Source: Chryseobacterium sp. FH1 (GTDB taxonomy: Bacteria; Bacteroidota; Bacteroidia; Flavobacteriales; Weeksellaceae). From it: a stretch of 64,000 nt of DNA. The notes under the pieces were generated by a model that was not told where the DNA came from, did no database searches, and saw nothing but the letters and a program-made list of their open reading frames with translations. Position numbers and translations under genes: made by a program. The stretch covers positions 744,001 to 808,000 of the forward strand of contig NZ_JPLZ01000006.1 of NCBI RefSeq assembly GCF_000735135.1, read 5' to 3'. Each line of letters begins with the position of its first letter. Positions within the stretch are counted from its first letter, which is position 1. This document shows, piece by piece, positions 60,354 to 64,000 of this stretch.

Positions 60354-61244
60354 ATGAAAAACTATTTAAAATTAATAAGGGTAGAACAGTGGGTTAAGAA
60401 TCTATTTGTTTTTGCCCCATTATTTTTCTCTGGCTATATTGCAGTCCCAATTTTATTTTATAAAAGCGTTTTTGCGTTTATCATATTCTCTATTACTGCT
60501 AGTTCAATTTACATCATCAATGATTATTTTGATATAGAATCCGACAAAAAGCACCCTGAAAAAAAGAACCGACCTTTAGCAAGTGGCGCTATTTCCAAAA
60601 CCAGTGCTAAAGTTTTATTTGGATTTTTGGTTGCGCTTTCAATATCGCTTATTTTTTTAGGAAGTTATATTTTCGAGACTAATTATTGGAAGTTTGGAAT
60701 CATCATCGCTGCTTATTTTGTAATGAATATTTTCTACACATTCAAACTAAAGCACGTTGCGATCGTTGATATCTGCATTATCGCTTCAGGTTTTGTATTG
60801 AGGATTTTAGCAGGTGGATATGCCGCGGATATCCAAACCACGCAATGGGCGATTTTATTGACGTTCGTTTTGGCTTTGGTGCTAGCAATCGGGAAAAGGA
60901 GAGGAGAATTGATCAATGCACAAATCTCAGGAAAGACAAGGAAATCTTTGGATGGTTATAATGTTCAGTTTGCTGATATTGCATTGTCGATTTCTGTGAC
61001 TTTGGCAATTATCTGTTATTTGATGTTTACATTGTCACCGGAGATTCAGAAGAAATTTCACCCGAGGGTTTTTTACACCGTGATTTTCGTGGTATTCGCA
61101 TTTCTAAGATATTTGCAACAAACCTTAGTTTATAACAAAACCGAATCACCAACCAAGATCGTTTACAAAGACCGATACATCCAGATTACAGTTGTGCTTT
61201 GGGTCATCGTTTTTCTATTGCAAATCTATTTTAAAAAAGAATAA
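60354..61244 (+). CDS. Decaprenyl-phosphate phosphoribosyltransferase (UbiA family)
   Basis: 296 residues from ATG 60354. Transfers 5-phosphoribose from PRPP to polyprenyl phosphate, first step to polyprenyl-phosphate arabinose (Rv3806c-like). LIRVEQWVKNLFVFAPLFFSG, the metal-binding NDYFDIESDKKHPEKKNRPLASG (about 57-79) and DICIIASGFVLRILAGGYA (second Asp motif) are intact; about nine membrane helices. Followed by dprE1- and dprE2-like genes, which supports this specific role over ubiquinone-type prenyltransfer. Confidence 0.88.
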   Translation: MKNYLKLIRVEQWVKNLFVFAPLFFSGYIAVPILFYKSVFAFIIFSITASSIYIINDYFDIESDKKHPEKKNRPLASGAISKTSAKVLFGFLVALSISLIFLGSYIFETNYWKFGIIIAAYFVMNIFYTFKLKHVAIVDICIIASGFVLRILAGGYAADIQTTQWAILLTFVLALVLAIGKRRGELINAQISGKTRKSLDGYNVQFADIALSISVTLAIICYLMFTLSPEIQKKFHPRVFYTVIFVVFAFLRYLQQTLVYNKTESPTKIVYKDRYIQITVVLWVIVFLLQIYFKKE

Positions 61245-61271
61245 TCACTAAAAGAGAAAAAACATAAAACA

Positions 61272-61325
61272 ATGATGAAGAGATTATGGGGATTAACTTT
61301 GACCTTAAAAAATACTAGCAGATGA
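61272..61325 (+). CDS. 17-codon open frame overlapping dprE1 start (tentative)
   Basis: Starts ATGATGAAG and ends in a TGA that overlaps the ATG of dprE1 as ATGA. It could be a leader peptide giving translational coupling, a decayed remnant of a gene, or chance. MMKRLWGLTLTLKNTSR is not like any protein I know. Confidence 0.2.
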   Translation: MMKRLWGLTLTLKNTSR

Positions 61326-62638
61326 AACCGAATTTTGTTCAAAAAGTCACCAATTGGGGAAATTTTCCAGTGGTAGAAAAAGAAATGAAGTCAGATGATT
61401 CTGTTTCGAAAATCAAACAATTTGTAAGAGATAATAATGAGGTCATCGCAAGAGGAAACGGACGTTGCTATGGCGATGCTTCTCTTGGCGAACATATTTT
61501 CTCAACCAAAAGACTCAATAAATTTATTTCTTTTGATAGACTCAATGGCGTTATCGAATGTGAAGCGGGCGTTTTGCTGTCAGAAGTTTTGGAGATTTCT
61601 GTTCCGCAAGGTTATTTTCTTTACGTGACGCCGGGAACCAAATATATTTCTATTGGAGGCGCAATCGCATCCGATGTTCATGGGAAAAACCACCATGCAG
61701 AAGGTTGCTTTTCGGAATATGTAATTGAATTTAAATTGGTGAACGAAAATGCCGAAGTCATCACTTGTTCACGTGAAGAAAACTCAGATAAGTTCTGGGC
61801 AACTATTGGCGGAATGGGATTGACGGGAATTATTCTCTCAGCCAAATTTAAACTGAAAAATATAGAATCTGCTTATATCAAACAAGAAAGCATCAAAGCT
61901 GAAAATCTGGATGAGGTTTTCCGATTGTTCGACGAAAGTGAAGATTGGACCTACAATGTTGCTTGGATCGATTGTTTCCAAAAAGGAAAAAATTTAGGTC
62001 GTTCAATTTTGATGAGAGGAGAACATGCTTTGAAAGCCGAATTGCCATCCAATCTTCAAAAGAAAACTTTGAAGCTGAAAGAGAAACCAAAACCAACGAT
62101 TCCATTTTATTTTCCTGGATTTGTATTAAATTCTTTGAGTATTAAGATCTTCAATTTCCTTTATTACAACAAGCAGACTAAGAAGCAACTCAATAATTTC
62201 ATTGATTACGAAACATTTTTCTATCCATTGGATGTCATTAATGATTGGAACAAGATCTACGGAAAAAGTGGCTTCATCCAATATCAAATGGTCATCCCGA
62301 AAGAAAATGGAAAAGAAGGAATGCGACAAATCCTTAATACCATTGCAAAAAGTGGAAACGGTTCTTTCTTAGCAGTTTTAAAGTTGTTCGGAAAAAACAA
62401 TCCACAAGCCTACAATTCTTTTCCAGTTGAAGGTTACACTTTGGCTTTAGACTTTAAAGTCAACAAAGGACTTCGAAAGCTGGTTGACCAACTCGATACA
62501 ATTGTCGAGAATTTTGGTGGAAAAATATATTTGACCAAAGACAGTATGAGCCGTTCATCTCTCACGAATTATCTTCAAAACGTTGATTCTTCGAAGTTTG
62601 TTTCACTTCAGTATAAGAGAATTGTCAGTGGAAATTAA
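61322..62638 (+). CDS. dprE1: Decaprenylphosphoryl-ribose 2-oxidase-like FAD enzyme
   Basis: 438 residues. Oxidises polyprenyl-phosphate ribose at C2. FAD-binding motifs GNGRCYGDASLGEHIF (about 43-58) and GGAIASDVHGKNHHAEG (about 116-132); the C-terminal block FGGKIYLTKDSM keeps the active-site Lys of DprE1. Where mycobacterial DprE1 has the benzothiazinone-reactive Cys387, this protein has Ala375 (TLALDF, codon 62444-62446). Works with the dprE2-like gene at 63224; separated from it by a GxxExxY gene and two repeats. Confidence 0.88.
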   Translation: MKPNFVQKVTNWGNFPVVEKEMKSDDSVSKIKQFVRDNNEVIARGNGRCYGDASLGEHIFSTKRLNKFISFDRLNGVIECEAGVLLSEVLEISVPQGYFLYVTPGTKYISIGGAIASDVHGKNHHAEGCFSEYVIEFKLVNENAEVITCSREENSDKFWATIGGMGLTGIILSAKFKLKNIESAYIKQESIKAENLDEVFRLFDESEDWTYNVAWIDCFQKGKNLGRSILMRGEHALKAELPSNLQKKTLKLKEKPKPTIPFYFPGFVLNSLSIKIFNFLYYNKQTKKQLNNFIDYETFFYPLDVINDWNKIYGKSGFIQYQMVIPKENGKEGMRQILNTIAKSGNGSFLAVLKLFGKNNPQAYNSFPVEGYTLALDFKVNKGLRKLVDQLDTIVENFGGKIYLTKDSMSRSSLTNYLQNVDSSKFVSLQYKRIVSGN

Positions 62639-62709
62639 ACGCAAAGTGCGCAAAGAATATTCTGATTATTGAAAATAGTCGATACGCAAAGACGCTTCGC
62701 TCATCAAAG
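62634..62709 (-). repeat. TTTGCG-family intergenic repeat, copy C (inverted)
   Basis: Minus-strand sequence begins CTTTGATGAGCGAAGCGTCT and ends with TCTTTGCGCACTTTGCGTTT. The first 29 positions match copy B at 25, and the last 22 at 18; the AT-rich middle is not conserved. It overlaps the dprE1 stop codon and lies 15 nt before the GxxExxY gene. Confidence 0.78.
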
Positions 62710-62724
62710 AAAAAGCACAAGATC

Positions 62725-63105
62725 ATGACTGAAAATGAAATTTCTAAAATTATTTTTGATGCTGGTCTCAAGATTCACAGAAAAATTGGGACTGGACTTT
62801 ACGAAAGGGTTTATGAGGAATGTCTCTATTATGAGTTGAAGAAGTCAGGACTAAAAGTTGAAAGACAAAAAAGTTTATCAATACAATATGAAGAGCTGAT
62901 GATTCCAGACGCTTTTCGAGTTGATTTGCTAATTGAAGAAAAGGTGGTTGTTGAATTAAAATCAGCCTTAGAATCTGGACAATCAATCTTTGAAGCTCAA
63001 TTATTAAATTATTTGAGATTAGGAAAATATAAACTAGGGATGGTTCTGAACTTTAATCTTCCTTTTTTCAAAGATGGTGTAAGGAGAATTGTAAACGGAC
63101 TATAA
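62725..63105 (+). CDS. GxxExxY protein (PD-(D/E)XK-like)
   Basis: 126 residues. The naming motif is G-L-Y-E-R-V-Y (about 27-33). A nuclease-like pattern follows: Asp in RVDLLIEEK and E-x-K in VVVELKSA (about 66-80), as in the PDDEXK_3 group. Activity unproven. The gene interrupts the dprE1-dprE2 order and is bracketed by inverted copies of the TTTGCG repeat, which suggests that gene plus repeats moved in as one unit. Confidence 0.88.
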   Translation: MTENEISKIIFDAGLKIHRKIGTGLYERVYEECLYYELKKSGLKVERQKSLSIQYEELMIPDAFRVDLLIEEKVVVELKSALESGQSIFEAQLLNYLRLGKYKLGMVLNFNLPFFKDGVRRIVNGL

Positions 63106-63124
63106 AAAATATAATATCAATTAA

Positions 63125-63202
63125 CCTTGATGAGCAAAGCGTCCTTGCGAATCTTAAAACATTAGTAATTCAAAAAAAATCCTTGCGAGCTTTGCGTTAA
63201 AG
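63125..63202 (+). repeat. TTTGCG-family intergenic repeat, copy B
   Basis: Begins CCTTGATGAGCAAAGCGTCC, has AACATTAGTAATTC in the middle and ends CCTTGCGAGCTTTGCGTTAA. Same orientation as copy A, opposite to copy C. It lies 21 nt before the dprE2 start. Confidence 0.8.
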
Positions 63203-63223
63203 TCAGCAAAATATATAACCATA

Positions 63224-63949
63224 ATGATAGTATTAGGCAGTAATTCCGAAGTTGCACAGGCGTTTGTAGAAGAATGTTTGGCGAAAGGCGAAAAATTCTC
63301 AACCATTTATCTCCTAAGTTCCAATCCGGAAACTACGGAGAAATTCGCTGGACATATTCAGGTGAAGTTTTTTCAGGATTCCGAGATTATTCCTTTGGAT
63401 CTGATGAATGACATCGATTATAAAACTCTGGAAAATATCAATTCTGATGTTCTGTTTTGCGCGACTGGCTATCTTGGTTTGGGAACTGAGGAAGGACTTT
63501 ACGATGATGAAAATACGGAAAGAATTATTGATGTGAATTATGCGAAATTAGTTCCTGTCCTCAACTTCTTCGCCAAAAAAATGGAATCCAAAAGAACTGG
63601 AACAATGATTGTGCTCTCATCTGTCGCAGGCGAAAGAGGAAGACAAAGTAATTTCATTTATGGTTCTGCGAAAGCAGCTTTAACAGCTTATTTGAGTGGG
63701 CTGAGAAATTATCTTTTCGATAAAAAAGTCCACGTGTTGACCGTGAAGCCAGGCTTTATAGATACCAAAATGACAGAAGGCTTACCACTGAATCCAGCTT
63801 TGACAGCAAGTCCGCATAAAGCGGCCGAAGGAATTTACAAAGCTTTTAAGAATAAAAAAGATGTCTCCTACGTTTTACCAATTTGGGCGATCATCATGCT
63901 AATCATTAGAAATATTCCTGAGTTTATTTTTAAAAAACTTAAATTATAA
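63224..63949 (+). CDS. dprE2: Decaprenylphosphoryl-2-keto-ribose reductase-like SDR
   Basis: 241 residues. Reduces the 2-keto intermediate to polyprenyl-phosphate arabinose with NAD(P)H. Short-chain dehydrogenase: VLGSNSEVAQAF at the N-terminus (DprE2-like variant of the glycine motif), FCATGYLG, VLSSVAGERGR with catalytic Ser, YGSAKAALTAY with Tyr/Lys, and VKPGFIDTKM. A hydrophobic C-terminal helix (about 220-240) fits membrane association. The assignment rests on the dprE1/ubiA context. Confidence 0.85.
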   Translation: MIVLGSNSEVAQAFVEECLAKGEKFSTIYLLSSNPETTEKFAGHIQVKFFQDSEIIPLDLMNDIDYKTLENINSDVLFCATGYLGLGTEEGLYDDENTERIIDVNYAKLVPVLNFFAKKMESKRTGTMIVLSSVAGERGRQSNFIYGSAKAALTAYLSGLRNYLFDKKVHVLTVKPGFIDTKMTEGLPLNPALTASPHKAAEGIYKAFKNKKDVSYVLPIWAIIMLIIRNIPEFIFKKLKL

Positions 63950-63985
63950 TTGATGAATGATAGATGATAATTGATTCAATTCTGA
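63946..63985. repeat. ATGATAATTGAT-type repeat, copy R4
   Basis: ATAATTGATGAATGAT at 63946-63961 is identical to R1 (inverted) and R3. It overlaps the dprE2 stop codon; related words continue to about 63985. Confidence 0.6.
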
Positions 63986-64000
63986 GATAGAAAAGCGATG

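Noticed and set aside
62725-63105. GxxExxY gene plus repeats as an ordinary insertion sequence
   Set aside because: No transposase, no clear target-site duplication, and the flanking repeats are spacer-type elements also found without the gene.

Overview
The window comes from a low-GC member of the Bacteroidota, most likely the Chryseobacterium clade of Weeksellaceae. Reasons seen in the sequence: two secreted proteins end in type IX secretion sorting domains (type A at about 5920-6146, type B at about 42400-42693); many genes have the Bacteroidota promoter TTG-N17-23-TAnnTTTG; Shine-Dalgarno sites are mostly absent; and family types such as DUF6759, DUF5683, DUF4295 and a long signal peptidase I are typical of this group. 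No insertion sequence, prophage, CRISPR array or rRNA is visible. This is chromosomal core with small accessory patches.

Layout. 1-6146: giant S8 protease with six FN3/CUB-like pairs, cut at its 5' end by the window edge. 6253-10611: small membrane proteins, a winged-helix regulator, a metallophosphoesterase and a lipoprotein. 10744-13094 (minus): aroQ, two envelope proteins, two identical tRNA-Glu genes and rpsT. 13318-17816: an ECF sigma factor and RskA-type anti-sigma, divergent from msrB, a fasciclin protein and two ferritin-like proteins. 17964-24812: an oxidoreductase, a Crp/Fnr regulator, an aberrant tRNA-Glu, then divergent amidase and lptD, then ridA. 24850-28365: asnB and purA, divergent, around a 0.5 kb AT-rich gap that may encode a small RNA. 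28508-34051: lipoprotein, membrane protein, ruvB, PaiB-like protein, metallo-beta-lactamase fold hydrolase, coaE. 34174-38763 (minus): glsB-like, ftsY, DUF4295-rpmG-rpmB, arsC-like, a deoxynucleoside kinase, a DUF6759 protein. 39002-50039: tsf, a T9SS type B adhesin-like protein, trmB, glutaminyl cyclase, folA, recR, a glycosyltransferase and an aspartyl protease with PDZ. 50287-58954: tonB-parA-parB-DUF5683-dapB-lepB-wbqC-S8 peptidase. 59059-63949: a lipocalin-like lipoprotein, OmpA, and a ubiA-dprE1-dprE2 pathway for polyprenyl-phosphate pentose.

How genes work together. The envelope is the main theme: lptD and an amidase, TonB and OmpA, signal peptidase I, T9SS cargo, and the DprE pathway that would supply a lipid-linked arabinose-type donor. 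A second module, an ECF sigma factor and RskA facing a fasciclin gene with a secreted MsrB and ferritin-like proteins, looks like an envelope redox-stress regulon.

The most unusual signal is in the spacers. Short structured repeats of at least five families recur between genes, often ending just before a start codon. One family brackets, in inverted orientation, a GxxExxY (PD-(D/E)XK-like) gene inserted between dprE1 and dprE2. A second makes long hairpins whose basal stem changes on both sides between copies. A third flanks dapB on both sides. Other points worth checking are a tRNA-Glu with U37 and a C-C mismatch in its T-stem that still has a full promoter, DnaA boxes around parA, and alanine in place of the benzothiazinone-target cysteine of DprE1.
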